A stretch of 64,000 bases of DNA from Oceanisphaera avium (GTDB lineage Bacteria > Pseudomonadota > Gammaproteobacteria > Enterobacterales > Aeromonadaceae), in the NCBI RefSeq assembly GCF_002157875.1, contig NZ_CP021376.1:186001-250000 (forward strand), read 5' to 3'. Below the pieces are notes generated by a model, which saw only the letters and a list, made by a program, of their open reading frames with translations, was not told where the DNA came from and did no database searches. Position numbers and translations under genes: made by a program. This document shows positions 9,583 through 20,900 of the stretch, piece by piece. The number at the start of each line of letters is the position of its first letter. Positions within the stretch are counted from its first letter, which is position 1.

Positions 9583-10356
9583 TTACTCGCTTTTAACAGG
9601 AGTGGGACGTGAAGGCTTGCCTTGCACGTTTTGGCGAGCAATATCCACCACGGCAATGTCTTTTAAGAACTCGCGGCCTAACAGCACTGAGTAGGTCATT
9701 TGGCTACGGTCAGTGAGGGTAAATTCGGTTTTTTCAGTAAAGCTACCAATGCGCATAGTGAGCTCTACCACAGGGCGGCGATCGGCATCATCGGCAGAAG
9801 CTTGGCGGATCCGCACATAGCGCACCAGCGGCGTTTCTACTTGTAGCTTTTCATCTACACCTTCGTGCGCCATGTTAAAGCTCACCCAAGGTTTACCATC
9901 ACGCTCAAACACAGTGATATCTTGCGCACTTAATGATGAGGTAGTAGCACCGGTATCAATACGAGCGGCAAAGTCATCGTTTACAATATCCAACCACACT
10001 TGTTCGGTTTCACCCACCACTAACTTACCGTCTAGGGTTTCTTCTTTATTGCGCTGCTGAGACTCTTTTTCTGCGCTGGGTGTAGGTTGGGGGGCGACTA
10101 CGGGGCGATTAATCTGTTTTTTCAAGTTTCTAATATCCTGTTGCAATGCAGACATAAAGGCATGGTGATTATTGCTTAGCTGTTGATTATGCTCTGACAT
10201 ATTGGCTAAGAGCCGAGTTTCAAGACCGGACAGTCCGGCCTTGAGTTCGGGCTCAGTGATAGGTTGAGGCTGAGGTTGTGCGTCCACCGGAGAAGTCTGG
10301 CTAACACACGCCGTTAGCAACAGGGGGATAAGTAGGGATGCCGCAACTTTATTCAT
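9583..10356 (-). CDS. RimB-like retropepsin-fold lipoprotein (annotated as ATP-dependent zinc protease family)
   Basis: A 257-residue protein from the ATG at 10356 ([17 protein letters not shown]), a lipoprotein signal with lipobox LLTAC. A coiled, Gln/Glu-rich stretch (about 30-100) precedes a retropepsin-like domain with [14 protein letters not shown] near residue 133 and [15 protein letters not shown] near 235. The single DTG suggests a homodimeric aspartic peptidase. The family name ATP-dependent zinc protease is historical. The start overlaps the cmoB stop by 8 bp with SD GAGG. It is co-oriented with the transglutaminase-like and ligase genes. Confidence 0.82.
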   Translation of the reverse strand: MNKVAASLLIPLLLTACVSQTSPVDAQPQPQPITEPELKAGLSGLETRLLANMSEHNQQLSNNHHAFMSALQQDIRNLKKQINRPVVAPQPTPSAEKESQQRNKEETLDGKLVVGETEQVWLDIVNDDFAARIDTGATTSSLSAQDITVFERDGKPWVSFNMAHEGVDEKLQVETPLVRYVRIRQASADDADRRPVVELTMRIGSFTEKTEFTLTDRSQMTYSVLLGREFLKDIAVVDIARQNVQGKPSRPTPVKSE

Positions 10357-11356
10357 AGGAAGCCTCTTGGTGATGTTGGGGGTCAAAGGGTTTATTGGCG
10401 ATGATAATGGTGCGTTTAGGTGCCGGATAACCCTCTATAGTTTTGCTGGCATCTTCTGGATCTAAAAAGTCTGCCAACGATTCATTACGCATCCAATCGG
10501 TGCGTCTTTGTTCGCCTAATTGAGTGGTGTTTTCATCCACTATTTTAATATTTTCAAAGCCACATTTTTGTAGCCAACCGACTAAGGCTTGAGAGCTTGG
10601 AATAAACCAGACGTTGCGCATTTTGGCATAGCGCTCACCGGGCACTAATACTTGCTGATCATCGCCATCGATCACTAAGGTTTCTAATACCAGTTCTCCG
10701 CCGTCACACAGTTGGGCTTTTAACTGCAATAAATGATCGATAGGGGATTTTCGGTGATAGAGCACGCCCATGGAAAATACCGTATCAAAGGCGCGCAGTT
10801 CCGGTAATTCTTCAATACCTAGTGGCAATAGCTGTATGCCTTTATAGCCATTAGTGAAATGCTTAATGGCTTCAAATTGACATAAAAACAGGGGTGAAGG
10901 ATCTATGCCTACCGCCATCTTGGCACCCGCACCGCGCATGCGCCACAGGTGATAACCACTACCACAGCCTACATCTAGCACATATCGGTGTTTTAGCGGG
11001 CTAATATGAGGAAGCAGCCGTTGCCATTTCCAATCAGAACGCCACTCGGTATCTATGTGTACGCCATGGACTTCAAAGGGCCCTTTGCGCCACGGATGAA
11101 ACTGATCCAATAAGCTGGTTATCTTTTTTTGCTCGCCCAAGCTTATCTCGCCTGGGCGTCCAATGCTGACGCTATCAAGCAGTTCAATACGCTCGGTGGG
11201 TAAATAGGGCAGCTTATGCAAAGCCCGCACCCAGCGCGCTAAGTCGCCATGTAAGTGGCTTTTTTGCCAATCATGGAGCTGAGCGGGCAAAACATGTAGC
11301 CAGTGCGCGAGCCGACACTTGGCAATTTGTTGGTAAAAGTCACTAAAATCAATCAT
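10349..11356 (-). CDS. cmoB: tRNA U34 carboxymethyltransferase CmoB
   Basis: A 335-residue enzyme that transfers the carboxymethyl group of carboxy-SAM to 5-hydroxyuridine-34 of tRNAs, making cmo5U. Visible features: N-terminal [36 protein letters not shown] before the methyltransferase core, SAM-site motif [14 protein letters not shown] near 125, and [11 protein letters not shown]. It lies 62 bp after cmoA on the same strand. The tRNA-Val(UAC) copies in this window are expected substrates of this modification. Confidence 0.95.
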   Translation of the reverse strand: MIDFSDFYQQIAKCRLAHWLHVLPAQLHDWQKSHLHGDLARWVRALHKLPYLPTERIELLDSVSIGRPGEISLGEQKKITSLLDQFHPWRKGPFEVHGVHIDTEWRSDWKWQRLLPHISPLKHRYVLDVGCGSGYHLWRMRGAGAKMAVGIDPSPLFLCQFEAIKHFTNGYKGIQLLPLGIEELPELRAFDTVFSMGVLYHRKSPIDHLLQLKAQLCDGGELVLETLVIDGDDQQVLVPGERYAKMRNVWFIPSSQALVGWLQKCGFENIKIVDENTTQLGEQRRTDWMRNESLADFLDPEDASKTIEGYPAPKRTIIIANKPFDPQHHQEASYE

Positions 11357-11418
11357 GAAAGCTAACCATTTATCTTAAATTCGCAGACTACACCGAATAC
11401 ACTACGCAAATAGCGTAG

Positions 11419-12192
<774 letters not shown>

Positions 12193-12377
12193 TTAATGGT
12201 CGTCATTGTAAAAGAAGCGTTGTGGCTTGTCTTGCTGAACCTAAGTGAAAATAGCGCAATTTAGCGGTTGTTTTTATTAAAATTACTTGAGTTGAATTAA
12301 TCATTAGCGTGGCAAATTAAAAATTGCTGGGATTTTAGGCAACGCCCATGCCATCAGGGATAGCGCGGCTTTAAAAG

Positions 12378-12401
12378 ATTTTTTATTAAGCAATAAAAAT
12401 C
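12378..12401 (-). terminator. Weak AT-rich hairpin downstream of DUF72 gene
   Basis: GATTTTTTATT pairs imperfectly with AATAAAAATC around a short loop, 11 bp beyond the DUF72 gene stop on the reverse strand. It could be a weak terminator; stability is doubtful. Confidence 0.35.
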
Positions 12402-12411
12402 ATCTTAACGT

Positions 12412-13257
12412 TTAAAATAATTGTCCTTGAGGACTAGGTGCTTGGCCAGGAAAAGGCGGCAATGGATGATTAAGCGCTGCGGCAATCTGTGCCGCCAACT
12501 GCGGCGAGAATTCAATATCGGCAGTATGCACAAACACATACACCGACTTACCCTCTTTAAGCCAATCTTGAATACGGGCTAGCCAAGGTTGCCAAAAAGG
12601 AAAATTATAATCAGGGACGGGGTGGCCAATAAAACGCACTAGCGGAGAGTGGCCGGTACTAATGATATGCACCGGCACCTGCGGCTTTTTTTGCTGCGCA
12701 TCCGCTAATGCTGCGCTGGTGGGCGGGCAGGAAAATACCGGCCTTGAGTCCATGATAATACGATTAACTTTATGCTCTATTAACAAGCGATTAAGGGCGC
12801 GCTCCGCTTCTTGCTTAGCAAAAAAGGCAGGATGGCGCACTTCAACGCCATATTCTAAGTCGCTGGGCAGTGCCCTAAGTAGTTGTGCTAAGCCCGCTAA
12901 CTGCTCAGGGCCACAAGCGGCGGGAAGTTGTAGCATCAGCATGCCCAGCTTTTCACGAAGCGGCGCAAGCTGCTCTATAAAGGAGAGGGCGGGGGTAATA
13001 TTATCTGCTAATTGCCCCTGATGACTCACAGTGGCGGGGAATTTAAAGGTAAAGCGAAAATTGGCAGGCGTTTGCGCGTCCCAGCGCAATAAACTGGCCG
13101 TGTCAGGCACGCCATAAAAGCTAGTGTTACCCTCTACGGCATTAAACACCTTGGCGTAGTCGAGTAAATACTCGGTGTTTTTACGATGACTGCTTATTAA
13201 TTGCCCGGGCCAAGTAGGATGAGACCACTGACTTAAGCCAATATATAACGACGACAT
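12412..13257 (-). CDS. yecE: DUF72 family protein (YecE-like)
   Basis: About 281 residues from the ATG at 13257 (MSSLYIGLSQWSHPTW), chosen because AAGGA lies 5 bp upstream; two more in-frame start codons lie up to 15 bp further out. DUF72 proteins have a TIM-barrel-like fold and no firmly established reaction. Visible family signatures: YAKVFNAVEGNTSFYGVP, FRFTFKFPATVSHQ, LQLPAACGPEQ and YVFVHTADI. It stands alone between cmoA and the divergent MATE gene. Confidence 0.85.
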   Translation of the reverse strand: MSSLYIGLSQWSHPTWPGQLISSHRKNTEYLLDYAKVFNAVEGNTSFYGVPDTASLLRWDAQTPANFRFTFKFPATVSHQGQLADNITPALSFIEQLAPLREKLGMLMLQLPAACGPEQLAGLAQLLRALPSDLEYGVEVRHPAFFAKQEAERALNRLLIEHKVNRIIMDSRPVFSCPPTSAALADAQQKKPQVPVHIISTGHSPLVRFIGHPVPDYNFPFWQPWLARIQDWLKEGKSVYVFVHTADIEFSPQLAAQIAAALNHPLPPFPGQAPSPQGQLF

Positions 13258-13411
13258 AGACATCCTTAACAACCGCCAAGCTAAATTAAGGGAGTAAAGA
13301 TATTTTTGCTAAGCGCTGCGTGCTCAGCACGGCGCTTTAAGAGCATCACATAAAGCAGTAATGAGTGCTACCATAGGCGGCCATTTCTAGCAGTCGTAGC
13401 CCGCAATCGTT

Positions 13412-14785
13412 ATGTCACTCGCCTCCCATAAAGTCCAACAGCCCTATTTAGCTGACCAGTCATTGCCGCGTGCTTTATTTAGCATGACTTGGCCGATGCT
13501 GTTTGGCGTGGTGGCGCTAATGAGCTTTCAGCTAGTCGATAGTGTATTTATTAGTATGTTGGGCATGGAGCCTTTAGCGGCACTGGGCTTTACCTTGCCT
13601 ATGCAGCAATTATTGGTGGGCGTACAAATTGGAATTGGTATTGCTTCCACAGCCTTGATTTCTCGCGCCTTGGGGGCGGGAGAAACCTCACGCGCGACCC
13701 AACTGGCCGGCTTAGTGGTGCTTACAGGATGTTGTGTTTCTTTGTTGTTATGTGTCGTTATTGGTGTATGGCGCGTCCCGCTGCTTACTGCTTTAGGTGC
13801 CAACGCACAGTTGTTGCCCTATACCGAGTCTTACTGGTGGCCGTGGTTAACCAGTGCTTGGTTGGGGGCGTTCTTATATTTTGCCAGCAGCATTGCTAGA
13901 GCCAATGGCGATACGCGCTTGCCGGGGCTGATGATGGTGATCACTAGCCTAGTGAATATGCTGCTTGATCCGCTGTTTATTTTTACCTTTGGTTGGGGTT
14001 TACCTGGTGCCGCTTATGCCACTATCGTGGCCTGCTTAATTGGCTCGGCCATTATGTATTCACGTATTTTAAAGCGCCATTGGCTGGACTTTACGCTCAG
14101 CCAATGGCCCATTAAGCAGGCGCTGGCGCAAATATTTAATACCAGCGTGCCGGCCATGCTTAGCCAGTTGATGCCGGGACTGGCCTCCTTATTGGCCACT
14201 CGCTTAGTGGCAGGCTTTGGCGGAGCAGCCATTGCGGCGTGGACGCTGGGTAGTCGTTTAGAGTTATTCTCTATTGTGATTGTACTGGCGCTGACCATGG
14301 CGCTACCGCCTATGGTAGGGCGTTTATTGGGCTCTCAACAACTGACCCGCGTTCACAGCTTAGTGCTCACGGCGGTGCGCTTTGTTATTGGTTTGCAAGT
14401 TATTATCGCCTTAGTTTGGATAATGAGCCGCAGCTGGCTGGCCCCTTGGCTGGCGCCAGATCTTGATAGTGAACGCTATCTTATGAGCTATATGCTGTGG
14501 GTGCCGGTGAGTTATGCCGCACTAGGGGTGTGCATGTTAATGGTCTCGGTGTGTAATGCGCTGGGATTGCCGATGCGCGCAGTATGGATTTCGATATTGC
14601 GCTTGTTCGTCTGTTATCTCCCCGCTCTTTGGCTGGGTGCTACTTTAGCTGGCATGAGCGGCTTATATATAGGGGTGTTGCTGGGTAATGTGGCGGCGGG
14701 ACTGATGTCATGGCAATGTTATCAACGGGGTTTAAGCCAACTTAACCACAGCGTTGGGCTAAATAAGTGTATTCCCGAGTTATAA
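13412..14785 (+). CDS. MATE family multidrug exporter
   Basis: A 457-residue integral membrane protein with about 12 hydrophobic helices, two homologous halves and the MATE-like segments SMTWPMLFGVVALMSFQLVD and RANGDTRLPGLMM. Such proteins export cationic drugs or metabolites using Na+ or H+ gradients. The Shine-Dalgarno is weak (CAATCGTT precedes the ATG). No adjacent regulator is present. The substrate cannot be told from sequence. Confidence 0.9.
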   Translation: MSLASHKVQQPYLADQSLPRALFSMTWPMLFGVVALMSFQLVDSVFISMLGMEPLAALGFTLPMQQLLVGVQIGIGIASTALISRALGAGETSRATQLAGLVVLTGCCVSLLLCVVIGVWRVPLLTALGANAQLLPYTESYWWPWLTSAWLGAFLYFASSIARANGDTRLPGLMMVITSLVNMLLDPLFIFTFGWGLPGAAYATIVACLIGSAIMYSRILKRHWLDFTLSQWPIKQALAQIFNTSVPAMLSQLMPGLASLLATRLVAGFGGAAIAAWTLGSRLELFSIVIVLALTMALPPMVGRLLGSQQLTRVHSLVLTAVRFVIGLQVIIALVWIMSRSWLAPWLAPDLDSERYLMSYMLWVPVSYAALGVCMLMVSVCNALGLPMRAVWISILRLFVCYLPALWLGATLAGMSGLYIGVLLGNVAAGLMSWQCYQRGLSQLNHSVGLNKCIPEL

Positions 14786-14831
14786 AAAAGCGGTATTATC
14801 TTTATGCCAACATACTTATGTACAGCAAGAG

Positions 14832-14892
14832 CTGGTTTTCTGCTGAGATTTTAAAAAGCGAGATACCGGAGCAAGCCCGATAAGACGGTAGG
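14832..14892. repeat. Intergenic repeat, copy 1
   Basis: About 60 bp beginning CTGGTTTTCTGCTGAGATTT and ending ATAAGACGGTAG. It matches copy 2 (14938-14998) at all but a few positions, including AAAAAGCGAGATACCGGAGC. Its internal ACCGGAGCAAGCCCGGT-like inverted segment suggests a folded RNA or a dispersed intergenic repeat. Confidence 0.8.
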
Positions 14893-14937
14893 AGGTGGTG
14901 TTTATCTTTATACCGTCATCCTGATGCACATCAGGAT

Positions 14938-14998
14938 CTGGTTTTTCTGCTGAGATTTTAAAAAGCGAGATACCGGAGCAAGCCCGGTAAGACGGCAG
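14938..14998. repeat. Intergenic repeat, copy 2
   Basis: Second copy of the 60-bp unit, starting CTGGTTTTTCTGCTGAG and ending GTAAGACGGCAG. It is preceded by the inverted pair ATCCTGATG / CATCAGGAT (about 14918-14936). It differs from copy 1 by one T and a few substitutions. Confidence 0.8.
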
Positions 14999-15130
14999 AA
15001 GGAGAGAGCCAAGCCTCTTTCCTATGGTAAAAATAACTCTGGCGCTAGATTTTAGTGTTTGTTTTGAGCTTACCCCGCTCCTTTTAGCTTAGCGTTGGGT
15101 GCTGGGCGCTGAGTGCTGGCCTTTAAGATT

Positions 15131-15159
15131 TTACCAAGCTTGCCGCTTTCCCTTATACT
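15131..15159 (+). promoter_or_regulatory. Candidate aspS promoter
   Basis: TTACCA (15131-15136), 17-bp spacer, TATACT (15154-15159), followed by a GCGCGC discriminator. It lies 69 bp upstream of the aspS ATG. Confidence 0.6.
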
Positions 15160-15227
15160 AGCGCGCTATATCATCAGAAATTCATGCGGTGCGCTTAAAT
15201 GTGCACCACAAACAATAGGAAAACTCC

Positions 15228-17030
15228 ATGCGCACTCATTATTGCGGGCACGTTGACGCAGCTTTGGTCGGCCAGAGCGTGACTCTTAGCGGCTGGGTAA
15301 ATCGCCGTCGTGATTTAGGCGGTTTGATTTTTATCGATATGCGCGACCGCGAAGGGGTAGTGCAGGTGTTTTTCGATCCAGATAAGGCTGAAGCTTACGA
15401 ATTAGCCTCTACTTTACGTGCCGAGTTTTGTATTCAAATGACTGGCATAGTGCGTGCTCGACCCGAGTCTCAAGTAAATAAAGACATGGCGACCGGTGCC
15501 ATTGAAATTTTTGCTCATGAGCTGACTATTATTAACCGTGCCGAAGCCTTGCCGCTGGATTTTAATCAAAATAACTCAGAAGAGCAGCGCCTTAAATATC
15601 GTTATTTAGACTTGCGCCGGCCTGAGCAAGCCAAGTATTTAATGACGCGCGCTAAGGTGTCGAGCTTAGTGCGCCGCTTTATGGATGAACACGGCTTTTT
15701 AGATATAGAAACGCCGATGTTAACTAAAGCGACACCAGAGGGAGCACGAGATTACTTGGTGCCCAGTCGCGTGCATAAAGGCTATTTTTATGCCTTGCCG
15801 CAATCGCCGCAGTTATTTAAACAGTTATTAATGATGAGTGGCTTTGATCGCTACTATCAAATTGTAAAGTGCTTTCGTGATGAAGACTTGCGCGCCGACC
15901 GCCAGCCTGAATTTACTCAAATTGATGTTGAAACCTCCTTTATGAGCGCCGAGCAAGTGCGCGACATTATGGAGCAGTTAGTGACCGGCTTATGGAAAGA
16001 AGTACTAGGCGTAGACTTAGGTACTTTCCCTATTATGAGCTTTGAAGAAGCGATGCGTCGTTTTGGCTCTGACAAGCCAGACTTGCGCATTGCTACTGAG
16101 TTAGTGGATATTGCCGACTTAGTGAAAGACATAGACTTTCAAGTGTTTGCCGGTCCGGCTAACGATGCTAAAGGGCGAGTGGCAGCACTTAAAGTGCCCG
16201 GTGGCGCGGCTTTGTCGCGTAAGCAAATTGATGAATATGGTAAGTTTGTCACTATTTATGGTGCCAAAGGCTTGGCATGGATGAAGGTCAATGATGCAGC
16301 TCAAGGTCTTGAGGGCGTGCAATCGCCGATTGCTAAGTTCTTAAACGCCGATATCGTGAGCGAATTATTAGCGCGCACCGATGCCCAAGATGGTGATGCT
16401 ATTTTCTTTGGCGCCGACTCAGCAAAAATTGTAAGCGATGCCATGGGTGCACTGCGCTTAAAACTGGGTAAAGATTTAGACTTATTTGAAGATAGCTGGC
16501 GCCCATTGTGGGTGGTGGATTTTCCCATGTTTGAACAAGAAGCCGGGGACGATCGTCTCTACGCCATGCACCACCCCTTTACTGCCCCTAAAGAATTAAA
16601 TGCCGAACAATTAAGCGCCGCGCCTCTTAGCGCGTTAGCCAACGCCTATGACATGGTCATTAACGGCTACGAAGTGGGCGGTGGCTCGGTACGTATTCAT
16701 CACAGCGAGATGCAGCAAACCGTGTTCCGCTTACTGGGTATTAATGCCAACGAGCAACAAGAAAAATTTGGCTTCTTGCTTGAAGCTCTAAAGTACGGTA
16801 CGCCGCCTCATGCTGGCTTAGCCTTTGGTTTAGATCGCTTAGTGATGCTGTTAACGGGTACCGATAATATTCGTGATGTGATTGCCTTTCCCAAAACGAC
16901 CACCGCCTCTTGTTTGTTAACCGATGCGCCTAGTCTTGCTAATCCCGACTCCTTAACTGAGTTGGCGCTAAAAGTGCAGTTGCCGCTAAAAACCGAAGAA
17001 GCTAACGATAGCGATAAGGCAAACCACTAG
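15228..17030 (+). CDS. aspS: Aspartyl-tRNA synthetase
   Basis: A 600-residue class IIb synthetase charging tRNA-Asp. It has an N-terminal OB fold anticodon-binding domain ([20 protein letters not shown]), motif 2 [18 protein letters not shown] near 217-234, a bacterial insertion (GAD) domain about 300-420, and motif 3 [12 protein letters not shown] near 533. Length and domain order are those of bacterial AspS. SD AGGAAA lies before the ATG. nudB starts 2 bp after its stop, so the two are probably co-transcribed. Confidence 0.97.
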   Translation: MRTHYCGHVDAALVGQSVTLSGWVNRRRDLGGLIFIDMRDREGVVQVFFDPDKAEAYELASTLRAEFCIQMTGIVRARPESQVNKDMATGAIEIFAHELTIINRAEALPLDFNQNNSEEQRLKYRYLDLRRPEQAKYLMTRAKVSSLVRRFMDEHGFLDIETPMLTKATPEGARDYLVPSRVHKGYFYALPQSPQLFKQLLMMSGFDRYYQIVKCFRDEDLRADRQPEFTQIDVETSFMSAEQVRDIMEQLVTGLWKEVLGVDLGTFPIMSFEEAMRRFGSDKPDLRIATELVDIADLVKDIDFQVFAGPANDAKGRVAALKVPGGAALSRKQIDEYGKFVTIYGAKGLAWMKVNDAAQGLEGVQSPIAKFLNADIVSELLARTDAQDGDAIFFGADSAKIVSDAMGALRLKLGKDLDLFEDSWRPLWVVDFPMFEQEAGDDRLYAMHHPFTAPKELNAEQLSAAPLSALANAYDMVINGYEVGGGSVRIHHSEMQQTVFRLLGINANEQQEKFGFLLEALKYGTPPHAGLAFGLDRLVMLLTGTDNIRDVIAFPKTTTASCLLTDAPSLANPDSLTELALKVQLPLKTEEANDSDKANH

Positions 17031-17032
17031 TT

Positions 17033-17470
17033 ATGGCCTATAAGCACCCAGAGTCGGTGTTGGTATTGATCCACACCGATAGTCACGTCTTGCTGTTGCA
17101 ACGCTTAGATAATCCTGACTTTTGGCAGTCGGTGACCGGTAGCCTAGAAGTGGGTGAAACTCGCTGGCAAGCCGCCGTTCGTGAATTAGTTGAAGAAACT
17201 GGGTTGCAAGTGGGCATAGATGGTGAGCTGTCTGAAACTGGGCGGCGGGTGCGCTTTGAAATTTATCCACGCTGGCGGCATCGTTATCGCCCCGGCGTGA
17301 CTCATAACTGGGAATATGAGTTTTATTTTCGTCTACCCCATCAACAAGCGGTAACGCTTAGTGAGCATCAGGCTCAATGTTGGCAGCCCTTAGCTCAGGC
17401 GCGAGAGCAAGCCAGCTCTTGGACCAATAAGTTGGCTATCGAGCGGCTAATCCAAGCTCAGTTAGACTAA
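17033..17470 (+). CDS. nudB: Dihydroneopterin triphosphate diphosphatase NudB
   Basis: A 145-residue Nudix hydrolase. The Nudix box runs from GSLEVGETRWQAAVREL into VEETGL, at about residues 37-59. In E. coli the enzyme removes pyrophosphate from dihydroneopterin triphosphate in folate synthesis. The order aspS-nudB-yebC-ruvC matches E. coli. Its start directly abuts the aspS stop, suggesting translational coupling. Confidence 0.92.
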   Translation: MAYKHPESVLVLIHTDSHVLLLQRLDNPDFWQSVTGSLEVGETRWQAAVRELVEETGLQVGIDGELSETGRRVRFEIYPRWRHRYRPGVTHNWEYEFYFRLPHQQAVTLSEHQAQCWQPLAQAREQASSWTNKLAIERLIQAQLD

Positions 17471-17535
17471 ATAATTTTTATGCTACATAAGCTAAGCCGG
17501 TAACAGGGGGCTTAGCCCATTAAGGGAGAAATCTG

Positions 17536-18276
17536 ATGGCAGGTCATAGTAAATGGTCGAATATCAAACACCGCAAAGCGGCAAAAGATGCCCAGCGCGG
17601 TAAAATCTTCACTAAATTAATTCGTGAGCTCACTACAGCTGCGCGCGAGGGTGGCTCAGATGCCAGCACTAACCCTCGCTTGCGGGCAGCCATTGATAAA
17701 GCGCTGTCTAATAATATGACCCGCGATACGGTCGATCGCGCCGTAAAACGTGGCGCCGGTGAGCAAGACGGTGCAGCATTAGAAACCGTCATTTATGAAG
17801 GATATGGGCCTGCTGGTACCGCTGTGATGGTGGAGTGCATGACCGATAACCGTAACCGCACCGTGGCTGAAGTGCGCCATGCGTTTTCTAAAAATGGCGG
17901 CAACTTAGGCACCGATGGCTCGGTGGCCTATTTGTTTGAGAAAAAAGGCGTCATTAGCTATCAAGATCTCGATGAAGATACGGTAATGGAAGCCGCCCTG
18001 GAAGCGGGCGCCGATGATGTAGAAGTGAATGACGATGGCTCTATTGATGTTTACACCCAGTGGGAAGCCTTTGGCCAAGTAAAAGATGCGCTCGATGCAG
18101 CGGGATTAGAAGCGGTGAATGCCGAAGTGACCATGATCCCTACTACCAGTGCTCCACTGGATGAAGACACGGCACCTAAGTTTATGAAACTAGTAGATAT
18201 GCTAGAAGACGCCGATGATGTGCAAGAGGTGTATCACAACGCCGATATTTCCGACGAGTTGGCCGCCTTGCTGTAA
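17536..18276 (+). CDS. yebC: YebC/PmpR family transcriptional regulator
   Basis: A 246-residue YebC family protein starting [19 protein letters not shown], with [18 protein letters not shown] and the acidic C-terminal [17 protein letters not shown]. Members bind DNA as regulators, and some paralogues are linked to translation of proline-rich stretches. SD AAGGGAGAA precedes the ATG. It lies between nudB and ruvC as in enterobacteria. Confidence 0.95.
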   Translation: MAGHSKWSNIKHRKAAKDAQRGKIFTKLIRELTTAAREGGSDASTNPRLRAAIDKALSNNMTRDTVDRAVKRGAGEQDGAALETVIYEGYGPAGTAVMVECMTDNRNRTVAEVRHAFSKNGGNLGTDGSVAYLFEKKGVISYQDLDEDTVMEAALEAGADDVEVNDDGSIDVYTQWEAFGQVKDALDAAGLEAVNAEVTMIPTTSAPLDEDTAPKFMKLVDMLEDADDVQEVYHNADISDELAALL

Positions 18277-18300
18277 GTTTGAGCTGAGCCTGAAGTTAGC

Positions 18301-18358
18301 AGCCAGAAAGGCTAAGCGAGAAGCTCGCTTGCATGAGTTTTTTTACTTTTTTCTGGCT
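18301..18358. repeat. Nested hairpin between yebC and ruvC
   Basis: Outer arms AGCCAGAA (18301-18308) and TTCTGGCT (18351-18358) enclose an inner AAGCGAG / CTCGCTT hairpin and a T-rich stretch. It could act as a terminator after yebC or as an RNA processing site. Confidence 0.5.
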
Positions 18359-18400
18359 GTTCGCCGATGGCTTAACGCTTAACGCTTATCGCTTTAACTC

Positions 18401-18922
18401 ATGGCCATTATCTTAGGCATAGATCCGGGCTCACGGATCACCGGCTACGGTGTCGTTCGCCAAGAGGGCAATAAAATGACCTATCTTGGCTCGGGCTGCA
18501 TTCGTATGACAGATACTGAACTGGCACCGCGGCTAAAGAAAATTTATGACGGTGTCAGTGAGATTATTTTGCAATTTCAACCGGACTTATTCGCTATAGA
18601 GCAAGTCTTTATGGCGAAAAACCCTGACTCTGCTTTAAAGCTTGGCCAAGCGCGAGGTGCCGCCATTGTGGCTGCGGCCAATGCGGGGCTCACAGTCGCG
18701 GAATATTCAGCGCGCCAAATTAAGCAAGCGGTAGTAGGACAAGGCGGGGCGGCCAAAGCTCAAGTACAACACATGGTGGTGCGGATCTTAAGCTTACCGG
18801 GGACTCCTCAAGAAGATGCCGCTGATGGCTTAGCAGTGGCCTTGTGTCATGGTCATACTTATCAAAGTTTGATCAGCATGGCGGGTCACGTTAAAAGTAC
18901 GGTGCGCGGCAGGCTACGCTGA
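18401..18922 (+). CDS. ruvC: Holliday junction endonuclease RuvC
   Basis: A 173-residue resolvase that nicks four-way junctions symmetrically. The catalytic acids are visible: Asp7 in [14 protein letters not shown], Glu in FAIEQVFM (near 67), and the C-terminal [13 protein letters not shown] pair. It works with the RuvAB branch-migration motor encoded downstream. A 156-bp spacer with short CGTACG palindromes separates it from ruvA. No strong SD is visible before the ATG. Confidence 0.96.
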   Translation: MAIILGIDPGSRITGYGVVRQEGNKMTYLGSGCIRMTDTELAPRLKKIYDGVSEIILQFQPDLFAIEQVFMAKNPDSALKLGQARGAAIVAAANAGLTVAEYSARQIKQAVVGQGGAAKAQVQHMVVRILSLPGTPQEDAADGLAVALCHGHTYQSLISMAGHVKSTVRGRLR

Positions 18923-19078
18923 ACACAGCGCCGTACGTGCTACGCCGTACGTTTAGGGCAGACAAGGATGTTTATCTTTCACTTACGGCTTGCAGCGTAA
19001 GGCATCTAGCTTTGTTTACTGGATATTCATCCAGTTATTGATTATTCTTCGGCCATTACCAAGTGTGAGGAGAAGGGT

Positions 19079-19684
19079 GTGATTGGTCGCTTAAAAGGCA
19101 TCATTGTTGAAAAACAAGCGCCTGAGATCTTAATTGATATTAACGGCGTGGGTTATGAAGTGACCTTGCCCATGAGTTGTTTTTACGACTTACCTAAGGT
19201 AGGCGAGAGCGCTACTGTGCTTATTCACTTTGTGGTACGTGAAGATGCACAGCTATTATTTGGTTTTAATACTAAGACCGAGCGTGCCTTATTTCGTGAG
19301 TTAATTAAAACCAATGGTGTGGGCCCTAAGCTGGCGCTCGGTATTATGTCGGGTATGACCGCCGACGAATTTATTTATCATATTGATCAAGGCGATATAA
19401 AAGCCTTAGTGAAATTGCCTGGAGTGGGTAAAAAAACCGCCGAGCGCTTGATTGTAGAAATGCGCGATCGCCTTAAAAACTTTGGTGGCTATGATCTCTT
19501 TAATCCTGCACCCGACACCGTAACTCAAGCTGGCCAAATAGATGGCGCAAAAAATGAAGCCATTGCTGCCTTGCAGGCCTTGGGTTATAAGCCTGCTGCC
19601 GCTGAAGCCATGATCCTTAAGATTGCCAAGCCCGAGCTCGACGTGGAGCAGTTGATCCGCGAAGCGCTCCGTAATCAGGTATAA
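19079..19684 (+). CDS. ruvA: Holliday junction branch migration protein RuvA
   Basis: A 201-residue protein that binds the junction as a tetramer and loads RuvB. It has an N-terminal OB domain ([20 protein letters not shown]), a helix-hairpin-helix region ([19 protein letters not shown] and [16 protein letters not shown]), and a C-terminal UBA-like RuvB-binding domain ([16 protein letters not shown]). The start is GTG, preceded by GAGGAGAAGG. ruvB begins 2 bp after its stop. Confidence 0.96.
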   Translation: MIGRLKGIIVEKQAPEILIDINGVGYEVTLPMSCFYDLPKVGESATVLIHFVVREDAQLLFGFNTKTERALFRELIKTNGVGPKLALGIMSGMTADEFIYHIDQGDIKALVKLPGVGKKTAERLIVEMRDRLKNFGGYDLFNPAPDTVTQAGQIDGAKNEAIAALQALGYKPAAAEAMILKIAKPELDVEQLIREALRNQV

Positions 19685-19686
19685 GC

Positions 19687-20721
19687 ATGATAGAAGCCGA
19701 CCGTTTTATTGATCCCGCCCCGCTTGTGGAAGAAGAGTTAGTGGATCGCGCCATTCGCCCACGCAGTCTTTCTGAGTATCGAGGGCAAGATCATGTGCGC
19801 AGCCAAATGGAAATTTTTATTGAAGCGGCACGCCGTCGAGAAGAAGCGCTCGATCACTTATTGATCTTTGGCCCACCGGGTTTAGGTAAAACTACCTTGG
19901 CAAATATAGTGGCGCTGGAGATGGGGGTGAGCATTAAAACCACCTCGGGGCCAGTGCTAGAAAAAGCCGGTGATTTGGCGGCCATGCTTACCAATTTAGA
20001 GGCCGGCGATGTCTTGTTTATTGATGAGATCCACCGCTTAAGTCCGGTTGTGGAAGAAATTCTGTATCCCGCGATGGAAGATTATCAGCTCGATATTATG
20101 ATAGGTGAGGGGCCAGCGGCGCGCTCTATTAAATTAGAGCTACCGCCTTTTACCCTAGTGGGTGCCACCACTCGCGCCGGCTCACTTACTTCACCGCTGC
20201 GCGATCGGTTTGGCATAGTACAACGACTGGAGTTTTATCAAGTGGCCGATTTGGCCCACATTGTAAGTCGTAGCGCTAATAAGCTTGGCTTAGTCATTGA
20301 TGATGACGGCGCTTATGAAATGGCACGTCGGGCGCGCGGAACACCGCGTATTGCTAATCGCTTATTGCGCCGCGTACGTGACTTTGCCGAAGTTAAAGGC
20401 AGTGGCGAGATTAATGTCGATATTGCCGCTCAAGCGCTCGATATGCTGGATGTAGATAAACAAGGCTTCGATTATATGGATCGTAAGCTGTTAATCGCAC
20501 TGCTTGATAAATTTATGGGCGGCCCGGTGGGCTTAGATAACTTAGCCGCTGCCATTGGGGAAGAAAAAGAAACCATTGAGGATGTCATAGAGCCATTTTT
20601 GATCCAACAAGGTTTCTTACAGCGCACTCCTCGTGGGCGCATGGCGACCCCGCGTGCTTATTTACACTTTGGCTTTGAATTACCTGAAGGGCGCTTGGCA
20701 GCGCCGCCCTTACCCCGCTAA
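19687..20721 (+). CDS. ruvB: Holliday junction branch migration ATPase RuvB
   Basis: A 344-residue AAA+ motor. Walker A is [13 protein letters not shown] (about 60-72), Walker [11 protein letters not shown] (about 112-121), sensor 1 [18 protein letters not shown] with the arginine finger, and a C-terminal winged helix. It forms hexameric rings that pump DNA through the RuvA-bound junction. A large inverted repeat lies 12 bp after the stop. Confidence 0.97.
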   Translation: MIEADRFIDPAPLVEEELVDRAIRPRSLSEYRGQDHVRSQMEIFIEAARRREEALDHLLIFGPPGLGKTTLANIVALEMGVSIKTTSGPVLEKAGDLAAMLTNLEAGDVLFIDEIHRLSPVVEEILYPAMEDYQLDIMIGEGPAARSIKLELPPFTLVGATTRAGSLTSPLRDRFGIVQRLEFYQVADLAHIVSRSANKLGLVIDDDGAYEMARRARGTPRIANRLLRRVRDFAEVKGSGEINVDIAAQALDMLDVDKQGFDYMDRKLLIALLDKFMGGPVGLDNLAAAIGEEKETIEDVIEPFLIQQGFLQRTPRGRMATPRAYLHFGFELPEGRLAAPPLPR

Positions 20722-20733
20722 CCGACCCACCTT

Positions 20734-20785
20734 GTACGCCTTACGTTAAATAAAATAAGCTTTCTGCTGTTAACGTAAGGCGTAC
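20734..20785. repeat. Inverted repeat after ruvB
   Basis: A 16-bp arm GTACGCCTTACGTTAA (20734-20749) and its exact reverse complement (20770-20785) flank a 20-bp AT-rich centre. It is likely a transcription-ending or REP-like hairpin. Related CGTACG and CTTACG/CGTAAG pieces occur in the ruvC-ruvA gap. Confidence 0.75.
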
Positions 20786-20900
20786 TGCCTAAAGTGTACC
20801 CTGCCGAGAATTGTCGTCGTTCTTGTTGCTTGTCTTCTCACCTAAATTTCTGTCAGGTATAGTAACTTATCCTTTTTGGCCCCACATGGCTGAACGAATC

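Larger units (their letters stand above)
14786..15130. other. Non-coding spacer with duplicated intergenic repeat
   Basis: This gap of more than 300 bp between the MATE gene and aspS holds two copies of a 60-bp intergenic repeat, listed separately, and the small palindrome CATCCTGATGCACATCAGGAT (loop included), followed by a GC-rich stretch of GTGCTGG/GCGCTGA near-repeats around 15095-15118. No ORF is supported. Confidence 0.6.
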
